The position numbers and the translations under genes are program-made. The notes under the pieces are model-generated. The model had not been told where the DNA came from. It saw only the letters and a list, made by a program, of their open reading frames with translations, and did not search any database. Source: Anastrepha obliqua (Eukaryota; Arthropoda; Insecta; Diptera; Tephritidae). Taken from it: a stretch of DNA of 64,000 nucleotides. Positions 1 to 10,298 of this stretch are shown here, piece after piece. The number at the start of each line of letters is the position of its first letter. The first letter of the stretch is position 1. The stretch is from assembly GCF_027943255.1 (NCBI RefSeq), contig NC_072893.1, positions 102,465,784-102,529,783 on the forward strand, read 5' to 3'.

Positions 1-439
1 ATGTGCTTACAAATTGGGTTGATCGAATGGCCTACTGTAAAGCCAGTCGTGGCAGCCATTTGAACGATATTATTTTTTATTCATAAATGACAATGTTCAA
101 TCTTCAAAATAAAAAAAAAAGTTTGAAAAAATATTGATTAGTTTTTTTTTATAGCCGATTCAAAATGCAAATTTTACATGGCCCACCCTATAGAAACCCT
201 TTCATGTAGAAATTCAAACACCTATTAAGTATTTTTTATTTATTAAAGCCTTGCTAAATTTTTTTTTGTTCTTGTTATTGAAATGCTACAAATAAATCTT
301 AAATACATTTAATTCAGTTGCACCTACAACTATCAAGGAATATTTTTCTATTAATTAGAATGCGATAGCATTTACAGGAAATACATGGATTGATTTAGTG
401 TCATTAAGTTTTATACGCCACGTCATAGTCCATTCAACG
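1..439. other. AT-rich intergenic stretch, nothing recognised
   Basis: Homopolymer-rich AT sequence with no ORF, repeat structure or RNA gene that I can support. It lies downstream, in the minus sense, of the RT remnant that follows. Confidence 0.5.
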
Positions 440-954
440 ATTTTTTTAACTTGGGGCTTACGAGAGGAATGAGTCTCATCGTTACCGTCACATCAACCGG
501 AAGGTCAGATGTGAAAATCACATAAAGAATAGGTCCAAGTATATTTCTTCCACAAGCAAGCAATTTATTGGCTTAAGACTTGAATAAGTTGCATCGCACT
601 AGATTCTTAAGTATCTATTGCTTAGATGCGAAGCTAAACGTCGAAAAATACCTTGGCAAGCAAGATATTTAGCCAATGGAGTAGTATCTCATGCCACACC
701 TTATCGTAGGCCTGAGCAACATCGAAAGATATGGACAAGCATACTTTCTTTTTTCCGATTGAGTCTTCCATTACGCTTATGAATCTATATACTTGATTTG
801 GCCGAAATCCGAACTGGTGAGTAGGAACCACCCGTTTGTTTTCAATAAAAGCCTGCAATTGCACTTGGACGTTAAAAATAGCGAGGAGATCGAACGGTAT
901 GATGACTCTTTGTGAGGACTTTTGCCGAATTCTTCTATCCTCCAGCACTTTCAA
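440..954 (-). pseudogene. Jockey-clade LINE reverse transcriptase remnant
   Basis: Minus-strand fragment of a non-LTR reverse transcriptase. From 954 downward it reads through HQFGFRPNQ and FDVAQAYDKVWH, which match the fingers and the first catalytic Asp region (F-x-D-V-x-x-A-F-D-x-V-W) of jockey-type RTs. After a break it continues near 560-480 as LGPILYVIFTSDLP, the block that follows GVPQGS in this clade. The F-A-D-D box is not readable. Compare the better kept copy at 55739-56797. It has frameshifts and both ends are lost, so it is dead. Clade assignment rests on motif order and is fairly safe; the family is unknown. Confidence 0.75.
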
Positions 955-957
955 GTT

Positions 958-1230
958 TTCCTTTTTTGACGTGATAACGTCTTATAATTCGATTTAACAG
1001 GTTGCACGCACGAAAAAATGTGTCGTTGCCTTGCTCATTTGTCGTTACCTTGCTCATTGCCGTTACCTTGAATGACCTGCAAGCGAAAGCGCGGAACGAA
1101 CGACAAAGCAAACAAAGCAAACGAACGGCAACGTTCGACATCTTGCTCTCTCCTACTTAAGTGAGCGTATATGTGTATGTATATGCGCATATGTACATAT
1201 ATAAATTCAGGTATTTGTATTTGCATATGC
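958..1230 (+). repeat. Partial copy of a short TIR element (left end)
   Basis: The block TTTTTTGACGTGATAACGTC followed by CTTATAATTC and a GCACGCAC segment recurs in the same orientation at 1325. Here it runs into GC-richer sequence (about 1070-1150) with CTTGCTC repeats and then fades into AT-rich DNA. It looks like the left end of the same family as 1325-1936, with no right end found. Confidence 0.5.
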
Positions 1231-1324
1231 TTTCTTATTGATTATTATTAATTTGATTTACTTGAAGAATTTAAAACAAAACCAAGTTTGTTAATAATAC
1301 CTGCTGTTTTAATGTTATTATTAT

Positions 1325-1936
1325 TTTTTGACGTGATAACGTCTTATAATTCTATGTAGCCGGCTGCACGCACCAAAAAATGCGTCGTTATCTTGCTCAT
1401 GCGACGTTACCTTGCTTGAACAGCATGTTATGTTATGTTATGTTATGTTATGTTATGTTATGTTGTTATGTTATGTTATGTTATGTTATGTTATGTTATG
1501 TTATGTTATGTTATGTTATGTTATGTTATGTTATGTTATGTTATGTTATGTTATGTTATGTTATGTTATGTTATGTTATGTTATGTTATGTTATGTTATG
1601 TTATGTTATGTTATGTTATGTTATGTTATGTTATGTTATGTTATGTTATGTTATGTTATGTTATGTTATGTTATGTTATGTTATGTTATGTTATGTTATG
1701 TTATGTTATGTTATGTTATGTTATGTTATGTTATGTTATGTTATGTTATGTTATGTTATGTTATGTTATGTTATGTTATGTTATGTTATGTTATGTTAAA
1801 GTATATTATGTTATGTTAATGTTAACTCATTCTCTATATCCATACAAAATATCTATCAAACAAATAAAATTAAAATTTTCTTTTGAAAAATGCAACCATT
1901 CAATCAGTATTTTCTTATGACGTTATCACGTTAAAC
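1325..1936 (+). mobile_element. Short TIR element carrying an (ATGTT)n array
   Basis: The left end has ACGTGATAACGTC at about 1331. The right end, near 1921-1933, is the inverse of the same 13 bases (GACGTTATCACGT), so the unit is bounded by short terminal inverted repeats. Interior: a GCACGCAC segment, a pentanucleotide array (1425-1797) and about 120 bp of AT-rich DNA. No coding capacity. I infer a MITE-like non-autonomous DNA element; no clear target duplication was found, and the superfamily is unknown. Confidence 0.5.
1425..1797 (+). repeat. (ATGTT)n pentanucleotide microsatellite, about 74 units
   Basis: Near-perfect repetition of ATGTT over about 373 bp, broken once near 1463 by a TGTTGTTATG variant. 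Because the unit has five bases and contains no stop codon on the plus strand, all three plus frames stay open and spell Met-Leu-Cys-Tyr-Val repeats. Those reading frames are artefacts of the repeat. The purity implies recent expansion by slippage. Confidence 0.97.
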
Positions 1937-2483
1937 TATCGTCAGTAAACCGACTTTACAGACAACCTCTTTTTTATTTAAAAATTCACTTGCAATCTAA
2001 AGAATGCCTTTTCAATGTTTTAAGCTGAATAGAAAGTCTAAACATCCCATGAAAAGTCAGTGAAGTGATGAGCGTCGAACGAAAGATGAGTAAGAACAAA
2101 AACTTTAATCGCTTTTTTCACGAAATGCGTTTTTTTCCACGCCGTGGAATATAACTCAAAAAGTAATCAAGATATCAACTTAAAATTTTACATGAATACT
2201 CCTTGACATATTGCATGTACCTCAAATTTTATATTAACAAAATATTGTTTTGATCAATTTCTTTATACAAAAAGTGTATTTTTTTCTTTTTCACTTAAAA
2301 TTTTCATATTTTTGTTTTTTATCGTTAAAAATAGGTAAGTACAAAGCGGAATAACTGATTTTAGTGAAACATTTTTGTCTGGTTGATTTCAGTTGATTAC
2401 AAGAGGCTGCACATTCCACGGCGAAAATTAAAGGACAGCAGCAGAGTCGCCATTTTTTTATGTCAGAACAATTTCTGTATATG
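1937..2483. other. AT-rich spacer, nothing recognised
   Basis: Low-complexity AT-rich DNA between two TIR elements. I see no ORF or RNA gene. The right edge abuts the 31-bp TIR at 2484. Confidence 0.5.
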
Positions 2484-2582
2484 TGACCTGGTCTACGAAA
2501 AGGTACCTTACGTGCGAAAACAAGTTTTCGAGAAAACAGCAGTTAAAGTTTAAACTTCTAAAAACCCTTGTAACTTTTTTAA

Positions 2583-3314
2583 ATGTTAATGTTTTTCAAT
2601 CCGGTTTGGATTATTTTCTTCAGCATAGATCACAGTATCAATAAAGATCGACATTTCGGCATTTTCAAGGCTAAGTACGCAGTAAGTAACATTGACACGC
2701 ATGAGGATTTACTACAGTGCGTTGTTGAATCATCACCTGGTGGTTATAATAAAGCTGTATCGGCCGAAACAGTTGTTTGGTATGAATGGGACAGCCATCT
2801 TAAATCCTTCTATAAATCACTGGGTGGCATTACGCAATTTCATCACTTTATAATCTGAAATGACTGTGTAAAAACGAAAAAATTCGCAGACAGTGAGGAT
2901 ATTGAGTCATTTTATCTTTTATTAAAACCTATAGATCGTCAAATACCAAAAGTTAGAGAGCATGTTGGTTTATCTTTGGAGCGTCAGTAGCATATTTATC
3001 GGAATATTCGCAGCTTAGTTTCAGATATAAGTAAAGCAGATATTGTGGCTCCATTACCTAAACAGCAGTTGGTATCGAAGAAATCTGAAGCTACGACATC
3101 AAAAAAAGGAGTCTGCATCATCAAAAAAAAGTTGTCATCGGAAAAATGCATTGCTCCATTACCGATAAAAGAATTGGCACCAAAGAAACGAAAGGCAAAG
3201 GATAGTTTAGATGTTCTCAAACCTGACGCAGAAAAAAGTCCATCTTCTTTACAACCAATACGTAAAAAAATCCTGAGAAAGAGGGCGACGAAAAAAAAAT
3301 ATATAAAAACTTGA
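2583..3314 (+). pseudogene. Broken ORF of the 2484-4398 element, family not recognised
   Basis: Reads from 2583 as an about 90-residue stretch ending WYEWDSHLKSFYKSLGGITQFHHF and then a stop. It resumes in frame after the stop (NDCVKTKKFADSEDIESFYLL, near 2860-2925) and has a further stop near 2990. The last part (3045-3314) is a strongly basic tail rich in Lys, Ser and Pro with two copies of an APLP-x-K/Q-x-L-x-x-K motif, ending in an Arg/Lys run. A basic, low-complexity C-terminus would suit a DNA-binding or nuclear protein. No DDE triad or known domain is visible. Because it sits between TIRs I infer that it is the element's own protein, inactivated by at least two in-frame stops. I do not assign a function. 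Confidence 0.5.
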
Positions 3315-3479
3315 AAAATGTAAATTTTTGTGCATAATATTTTATAATAATGTTTTTTTTATCTTAGGAGTCGATATATTTTCATTATTTTAGTTTTTAA
3401 ATAGAATTCATTTTTTTTGTACTTGTACTATTCTTTATCTTCACTCTGAAAAACCTTTTAATAAGCTTGCCAAAAAATC

Positions 3480-4010
3480 AAAGACCCTAAAAACTAAAAA
3501 ATTTCAAACGAATCCGATGAATTTTGAGTTTCGAAAACCATATTGGATCCATCATTTAGAATCTTTTAAATTTGATATTGGATTCGCAATTAGCGACACC
3601 AAAAACCCCTAAGTAACGAGTTTAGAAAGAATTCGATGCATTTTTTTTAATTTGCCCACCATATTGGATCAGCTATTTTGATTTTTTTAAATCTCACAAC
3701 AGATTCGTAATCAGCGACCTCCAAAACCCCCGAGTGAAAAGTTTCAAGCGGATTTGATGAATTTTGAAAAAATATGTCTGCCATATTGGATCCGCCATAT
3801 TGAATTTCTGAAATCTGATATCGGATTCGTAATCAGCAACGCCAAAAACCCCCGTGTATTGAATCTTAAGAGGATCCGTTAAATTAAAAAAAAACATGTC
3901 CGACATATTGGATCCGCCATTTTGATTTTAAATAATCTCACTTCATATTCATATTCAGCGACCTCGCAAACCCCCGAATAACAATTTTTAAATATTTTAA
4001 TTAACTTTTG
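3480..4010 (+). repeat. About 122-bp minisatellite, roughly 4.3 copies
   Basis: The phrase CATATTGGATC recurs at 3539, 3660, 3782 and 3904 (spacing 121-122 bp). Each time it is followed about 50 bp later by GATTCGTAATCAGCGAC-like sequence and a CCAAAAACCCCC segment. Units differ by about 15-25 percent, so the array is old. It lies inside the TIR element, 3' of its ORF. Confidence 0.9.
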
Positions 4011-4455
4011 ATGTTGAAACAATGCCACAATTCGTGACAAAAATTTTGACAAATCCTTAAAAACCACCATTTATAAAGTTATGAATATATTTTTTGTAAC
4101 AAATTTTTTGAAAACAGACTTCAGTATCGTATTCATTACACCTCAGACTGTCCAGGAATGGTTCAGTTTTTAATTTGCACAAATTATTGTCTTCGTTATT
4201 CTAATTTGTATCATGACAAAAAAATCAGTCTTTTTCGTATTTGTACTTTTCTTTTGTTTTACTTTTAACAAAGTTTTAAACAAATTATGACTTTCTGGTT
4301 TTCACCATTTTAAAGAGCCTTTCACACACAATTCGAATCAACAAAAAAGTGAAAAATGATTTTTTGACACGTAAGGTACCTTCTCATAGACCAGGTCAGA
4401 TATTCATTTAATCATGAATATTAGTATGTGATTTATTTTAAAATAATAAATACTT

Positions 4456-5558
4456 TCAGTTTTTCGCAAAAAATGATCGGAAAACTCGCCCCTTAAAGTT
4501 TTTTGTGGGAGTTGCTGCGGTGAAAAGATAAAAGCCGTGTTTTTGGGTTTTCAGGAGACTTATTTCATGCTTAAGCTCCAACAGCGAAGTCAAAGAGAAT
4601 TGATTTTCAACTTGATGTATGGTAATGTTAAGCCTCACATAACGGTTTTTCCCAAACGAGCAGCAAAAACTTCTGCCCTTTCAGTGATGATTTTAGTCCA
4701 TAATCCATTCAGATTTTTTTATTAAGAGGGTTTTGTACAGTTGGCCTATTTAGGTACTTTGTAGATTTCAACAGAGAACAATCAGTGCTTTTTCCACCTT
4801 AGGCCCTTAAAAAGTGAGTGAAAGACGGGCTTTATAGATTCGTAATTGGTTTGGGTCATTTTATTGAGTAAAGTTTTTAGTGCTGATTGCCAGTTTTGAT
4901 GCCAGTTTTGAGGCCATTTTTTCTTTAATTTTCTCTTTTCGGCTATAACTGAAAAGATTTCACTCAGATAAGGAAGTCCAATTTGATTTGCTCTTTGAAC
5001 TGATGCGCTATGCCATGCAGCATTTTCAATTGGTTGGGTAAGCAAAAGTACTTCTTCACCTACCTTATTATATGACGTTAGAGAATTTTGTTGCTCAACA
5101 CTTTAGTTAAGTTTTTATTTGAGATACTAGCAATTAGTAAACTTGTTGTTTAAGGTAACCGCTTGTTGCATAAATTCATTGACTTCCCTTAGCTTTATAT
5201 AAACGGGAGAAAATCTGAATTTAGGCCTGATTCTCCATATACTTGTAAAGTTTTTTTGCAAATTTTTCTGGCAATGAAAAAATCAATTAAGTCTGGAGCT
5301 ATATTTTGATCTGTTGGCTAATAAATTAGGGAGAAACAACCGGTTTCTCTTGCAGCTTTGTGAAGTTCTCGACCTTTTGTTGTTGTTAGCCTCGATCCCC
5401 AATGAACGAGCTTTGCATTGAAAACGCCTCCCAATGGGCAGTAGTGGAGTCCCTAGGTTTACGAACGGTATATTATGGACCTTCAACCATACTAACACTG
5501 TTTCATTTCGAAACTGCAAATCCATTTTCCTATCAAATTTGTTAAGCAAATATCTCAC
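4456..5558 (-). pseudogene. Jockey-clade LINE remnant (endonuclease end and EN-RT linker)
   Basis: Read on the minus strand. At 5460-5290 the segment ARSLGIEANNNKRSRTSQSC aligns in a shifted frame with the endonuclease block N-A-K-x-x-x-W-G-S-R-L-T-T-T-K-G-R-E of the LINE at 57313-58002. At 5045-4782 the stretch QIGLPYLSEIFSVIAEKRKL resembles the basic linker that precedes the RT in jockey elements (compare KRKMRRRWHQTR at 57.4 kb). The end near 4700-4640 reads ITERAEVFAARLGK, like the segment just before the RT fingers. There are several frameshifts, and the RT itself is missing. The next feature downstream in the minus sense is the TIR element ending at 4398. Confidence 0.65.
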
Positions 5559-5887
5559 GCTATTGCACTAGAGTTACAGTACTTGTATTAAATAGCAATT
5601 GGGGACTCTTTTCACTGAGAGACTCCACGCTCCACCTACAATATCTTTAAATGCTGAAGGGGCAAGAGCGCTTTTTCTGTACAGAACTTCATGTTCAATA
5701 GTCCCATAACCAAAGCAGATGAGCTGATTTAACCATTCCCATTTCTAATGTAAATATCTGCATTGAGAGCCTGACAGGTCCCATTCTGGCTGAAATGGCT
5801 AATTCGTTTTAAAGAACCAATAAATACGTGCCACTATACAATGTACTGGGTGAATGGAATAAAGGAATAGAAAGAAACGAGCAAGTA
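5559..5887. other. Unassigned spacer
   Basis: No ORF or repeat that I can support. It might include more decayed upstream sequence of the LINE remnant at 4456-5558, but no motif survives. Confidence 0.4.
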
Positions 5888-6177
5888 GGCGGCTGCTGTA
5901 GCCCAAAGGGTTGATCCGTGAGTACCATTCGGAGTACGCAGGTTCAAATCTACGTGAATCACCAAAACGAAGAAAAAGTTTATTCCAATAGCGGTTGCCC
6001 CTCGGCAGGCATTGGCAAATCTCCGAGTGTATTTCTGCCATGAAAAAGCTCCTCATAAAAATATCTGCCGTTTGAAATCGGTTTAAAACTGTAGGTGTCT
6101 CCATTTGTTAAGCAACCTCAAGGCGCACGCTACAAACACCAAGAAAGGGTATACGCACCCATTATATATGTATATCG
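5888..6177 (+). mobile_element. tRNA-derived SINE, near full length
   Basis: One of nine related copies in the window. The tRNA-like head has an A-box-like segment (TAGCCCAAAGGGTTG, near 5899) and a B-box-like GGTTCAAATCT (near 5941). The body follows: AATAGCGGTTGCCCCTCGGC, then the TTTCTGCCATGAAAAAGCTC segment, then the 3' region ending in a TA-rich tail. Relative to the 51-kb copy it lacks part of the 3' region. Internal pol III boxes are the expected promoter; transcription cannot be judged from sequence. Confidence 0.85.
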
Positions 6178-6269
6178 ATGTACTAGGTAAACCAAATGCG
6201 AGCTATCTGGGGGTTACTATAAGATATTCAAGGGTTGTGAAAATAATGCATTGCTCATCCAATATAACG

Positions 6270-6430
6270 CATACTATAAAACTTTCAAGAGTAGAGATTG
6301 TAGACTGGTGCATGGCATGCTTACAGGATTGTGCCTACACCCTCGCAAAATTAAGCGCAAGTATTGCTTAAGATACCTTGGAGTACCTCCTTTGTGCAGC
6401 ATGTTGGGAATCGTGAACAATGAATTAACG
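6270..6430 (+). pseudogene. Possible LINE ORF2 C-terminal scrap
   Basis: The reading RLVHGMLTGLCLHPRKI followed by CLRYLGVPPL resembles two conserved bits of the ORF2 C-terminus found elsewhere here (G-x-L-T-G-H-x-L-x-x-x-A and R-x-L-G-A-P-x-F at 18040-18459), but the Cys/His knuckle between them is deleted. Weak; could be chance. Confidence 0.3.
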
Positions 6431-6676
6431 ATATACTACGACGAAGAAAGCCAACTTTGAAGTAAAATCAAATTCGCCTGACACCATTGCAGATGGGAGA
6501 AGAGGGAGAAACAAAAGAACAGACAATGTGGGGGTGGAAATGGTGATCGAACTATGACTGAAGTACGTTGTGTTAACCGCTTCATGCCACTGATGAAGTT
6601 CATTAATCGGTTAATATTGAAGTCTGCTATATCAGCAGGTATTGCAAAGAAGTAAGATATCTAAAACTTAGTCACA

Positions 6677-7090
6677 CTAGAGCAGGGCAGCTAAGCAGAA
6701 GCTGCCAAGATGATTCAATCTCAGTATCTGGGATACTCGGATATCGCGCAGACGATGTACTGTAAGGACACTCACAAAATTCGAGAGCAGAAGCTTTGTT
6801 AACCTCTCTCGACCGCCGCCCATCCACCTGTGGCTAGAAGAATCTCGCGAATGTGTATATTTGCTAAGCGCTTGCTGAGTTGATGCGAAGCTCACGTTTT
6901 TTGAAGCAGACCATAGGTAGTCAAGGAGATTCCAATGCTCTCGTTTCGCGGGGAAACTACCTCACAGCTAGCCTGCCTAGCCAGCTCATCTGGCCGGCAT
7001 TTTCCAGCAATATCACCGTGAAAACAACCCAGAGGAGCTGATGATCAAATAATCCGGGAGCGATTGAAAGTGAAATCATAAATTCCCCGA
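6677..7090 (-). pseudogene. LINE RNase H/C-terminal remnant
   Basis: On the minus strand, sequence near 7025-6960 translates as HGDIAGKCRPDELARQAS. This is the closing motif of LINE RNase H domains (P-G-H-x-x-I-x-G-N-x-x-A-D-x-L-A). The region downstream (6895-6677) is open for 72 codons and may be the decayed C-terminal tail. The earlier catalytic Asp and Glu residues are not readable. The element cannot be assigned to a family. Confidence 0.55.
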
Positions 7091-9193
7091 CCAGTCTCGA
7101 GCGCAGCATCGTCAAGATCAGGATCCTAATCATCGCATAACTGTCGAAGTAGATATTTACTTCTATGACCGTTATTAAACAAGTGAGTAGGCTATCTAAT
7201 ACCTTTTCTTTACGAGTTTCAGCCTGGTTAACTTGTGTCTAAGAGGAAGATAAGGGTTAGTCCTAATTTCGCCATAATTATTGTTGGTGTAGTTATGGGA
7301 ACATGCAAATAGCCTCTAACCCTGTATAAAGGCTTACTTACTTCCTTTGAAAATAGTTCATCTCTCTCAATCAGTTCTTTTCGACCTCCATTTTTATTTA
7401 AGCCATACTTCTCCTATCTCTTACCAATAAGCCAATAGTTTTCTATTTCCTCCTCGACTAGAAATTCCCCAGAAAGCAGAGCTTAGCAATTAAATTTCAG
7501 AGATAGTTATTTGTGGAAGTGAACGGTACTTATGTAACTGAAACCAGCTAAGCATACTTAGTTATGAACAGGCGTCTTATGGCAGCTGGCTTCATGCATA
7601 ACTAATAGCAGTGAATAGACATTTTAATTAATGCATTCAGTATGATTACCGCGTCCATTAAATTACCCAACGCCCGCACTGGAGCATATATAGTATAAGT
7701 ACAATGCTGGCTGCTCGTGTCCATCAACTCTTTCACTAGCATATACATATGGAACTTAGGTTGGAATGTGCATTGAGGTAGAGGCGCGGGATCTCCAAGC
7801 GGCCAGTGTTCGGCTAAAAGTAAATGAAGTGAACAGTTGGTCGACGTGCAGCTGATTTAGATTAAGTCGTTTTTGTATGTAAAGGTATTTTTTAATTACA
7901 TTGATACGAGGAGGTTCATTTGCAGTACTCCTTGTTATTTGATTCTGATACAAACGCAAAAAGGAATATTATCTTGATTTATGAGAGCAGCTCCCTAAGC
8001 GGATGGCGACCAGGAGAAGAGTACACGTGAATATACATCATCTTAATGTGTGCATGTAGTTCAAAATTGAATTTTTTTTAAATCATGGCAAAGGATTTGA
8101 ACTTTATAGAACACAATGTAGACAAACGAAATTTCATATCGCGTCAACTTCTTGATACATTCCGTAGTTTATTCTTTGCCGAATTTTTGCAATTCCTTGC
8201 AATATTATGTACACATATTTGGTACATAAATGGCTTGCCAACACTTTCGCGTTGTTGAGTTTTTCGAATGCGAACACATAAAGATTCATAAAGCAAAACA
8301 TGCAAGTTTGAAAGTTGTTTCGAAGTTCACCAGATAAAAACATCATGCAAGCGGTGATATTTATGTTTGTATATATGTATTGACAGATATGTATGATATA
8401 CCTTCATCTACCTATGTATCTATCTATGTGCGTACATAAGTTTCTGCCCACAAATACACGTATATATTTTTAATTTTCCTGTGAATGGCTGAAAATTGGT
8501 TGCAAAAGTCAAACCCATGTTCACCGTTCACCTCTTGTCACTCTGATTGCTGTTTTTGTAGTGCGTTGCTACGTTTCCATGAAGGTTACGGAATGTGTCA
8601 AAACTTTTTAATGCTTGCTTAACGATACATTTCTCAACATGTCCAACTTTGCTTGTGTGATTGTGTTGTTAATCCTCTGATTATATATAATATATTTCTT
8701 ATCTTTATAATAAACCTTTACTTCGAAAAATTAAAAAGTTCAAATTTATAGAAAATAAATAAAATAAAAATATAATAGATTTGAAATGATTTATAAAATG
8801 CTGAAATTTTTTAAATGTTTATGTATAAGCATGATTCAATTATTAAAGGTTTGCTCACTAGTGACATTCGAATTTTGACACTCCCTTACAAAAGGTTGTA
8901 TTTAAGAAGGTGCATAAAAAGGAAAAAATTAAATCCTCTTTGGTAAAAATGGTAGCAAAATAGTATTTTGTTACTTAAATGGAAACAAACTGCGAACGGT
9001 TTAAAAAATAAATTTTAATTAATATTTGAATGTAAATAATGGTATAGATAGAAGTGATTAGCGGAAATTGCCAAGTCTAAAAACAAGAAATTATTTCACA
9101 TAATCCTAGATTTTATTTTGTGAATTAATTTTTAAATTTAAAACCAATCGCAACGTTTCGCCAATATGAAACTATTTTGTTAAAAATAAATAA
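7091..9193. other. Long AT-rich intergenic stretch
   Basis: About 2.1 kb in which I find no supported gene. The short reading frames (for example at 7756-7959 and 8134-8346, both minus) have no recognisable motif. From about 8650 to 9190 the sequence is very AT-rich with homopolymer runs. It may be old, unrecognisable transposon debris or true intergenic DNA. Confidence 0.45.
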
Positions 9194-9336
9194 ATAATTG
9201 GCATGTACAATTCTGTTACGTGTTTCGCCGAGATCCTCCTCCTATTTGTAGCGCGTGTTTTGATATTGTTCCACAAGTGGAAGGCCCTACAGTTTTAAGC
9301 CGATTCCGGTAGATGGTTTTTTATGAGAAGCTCTTT
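9194..9336 (-). mobile_element. SINE, 3' half only
   Basis: Matches the 3' half of the window's SINE in minus orientation: CCTCCTCCTATTTGTAGCGC, the TTCCACAAGTGGA block and the TTATGAGAAGCTC block. The tRNA-like head is missing. It overlaps the end of the unrecognised ORF at 9295-9525, supplying its last codons and stop. Confidence 0.75.
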
Positions 9337-9838
9337 GATACTGGTACTGTACTTTTCTAAGCCTCCTCTGGACACTTCATCCATCCATAGGAAGGTGGGC
9401 TCATTGGAAACAAGTTCTGCCAACTTTTTTATTATGAGGTCTGCAATGTAATCGATTGCGTCGGGAGTATTCAATAATTCTCCCTGCTGTAATTCTTTAG
9501 CAAGCGCTAGCTCTTTGCAAAACATGAGTTCCGTTTAAATTACCACATCATAAGAAATAAAGCTTTTTAAATTCTCCATCTCGATCTCGGATTGCGTCAA
9601 ATACTCTATCATGTCCTGACTTGCGGTATCTATTTCATGCCATACTACCATAGTCCTGAACATACCGATGAAAACTCTTGAGCGAGTTGTTGCTCTTAAG
9701 CAGACCATTTTGAAAATGAAATGTTTTTTCTACAAATTTTACTTTTCCTCCACTTTTAGTCAAAATTTCTAGAGCTAGCAACTCAGGTCTTGCTAAGGGA
9801 TTTGTCAAGAGGGAATGAGAAAGCTGCTTACTGAGCAA
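9295..9838 (-). pseudogene. Unrecognised coding remnant in two frames, SINE-terminated
   Basis: Two minus-strand reading frames lie end to end. 9838-9635 gives 67 aa (MLSKQLSHSLLTNPLARPEL...) with the sense of an acidic/basic helical protein, and the frame stays open further upstream. 9525-9295 gives 76 aa (MFCKELALAKELQQGELL...). Between them an alternative frame reads QDMIEYLTQSEIEMENLKSF, so one frameshift could join all three into about 180 residues. The last codons (KELLIKNHLPESA) are antisense SINE sequence, so the native C-terminus is lost. I do not recognise the family. It could be a host exon or pseudogene, or a retroelement protein; composition looks more protein-like than the flanks, but that is a judgement by eye. 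Confidence 0.35.
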
Positions 9839-9890
9839 ACCTTTTATTATTGAATCATGATGTATAAGTATATAGATACTTATAGGTATA

Positions 9891-10298
9891 TGAAGGGTCT
9901 TTCAAAAGACAGCAAAGTTTTAAAGTAAAACATTTAAAAGTTTAGATTATTTCAGAATTTCTTTTTATTCAAAGTACGGCTCTTATTATATGTGAAAAAT
10001 GACATGATTTAAATATCCCCCATGAGGGCGTCTACAGGTAATATCCACCAAAAAAAAAACGATTCCTCAAGGCGTAATTTGTTAGAATGCCGAGATGTCA
10101 ATGTGAAAACTTGATCAGCAGTTGTCCAATTTTTGGTCACCCAGTCCTTTTTTATCCTCGACAGAACCAGTTTCTTCAAAAATCACGAATTTTGCGATAT
10201 GTTGTTCTTAAATTGGGTCAAATTGTAGATCTCTTTACTCGACACGTGCCAAAGATCATCACTAATAACATCTAACCATCACTTTTGAAAGACCTTTT
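9891..10298. mobile_element. Mariner-like deletion derivative (TIR GGTCTTTCAAAAG)
   Basis: GGGTCTTTCAAAAGACAG at 9895 and the inverse of TTTTGAAAGACC at about 10284 form terminal inverted repeats, and TA lies just outside both. The 400-bp interior has no intact transposase. The size and TA edges suggest a Tc1/mariner-type non-autonomous copy. Confidence 0.6.

Larger units (their letters stand above)
2484..4398 (+). mobile_element. 1.9-kb DNA transposon with 31-bp TIRs
   Basis: The left end (2484-2514) begins TGACCTGGTCTACGAAAAGG and continues to a GGTACC-CTTACGTG type end; the inverse complement of 4368-4398 matches it with two mismatches in 31 bases. Between them lie a broken ORF (2583-3314) and a four-copy minisatellite (about 3480-4010). 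TIR-bounded ends with one internal gene are diagnostic of a cut-and-paste type DNA transposon. The flanks share only short ATAT-like sequence, so I cannot define the target duplication or superfamily. Confidence 0.72.

Noticed and set aside
1380..1920. Three plus-strand frames of 135-161 codons spelling MLCYV repeats
   Set aside because: They are translations of an (ATGTT)n microsatellite in all three frames, so no protein is implied.
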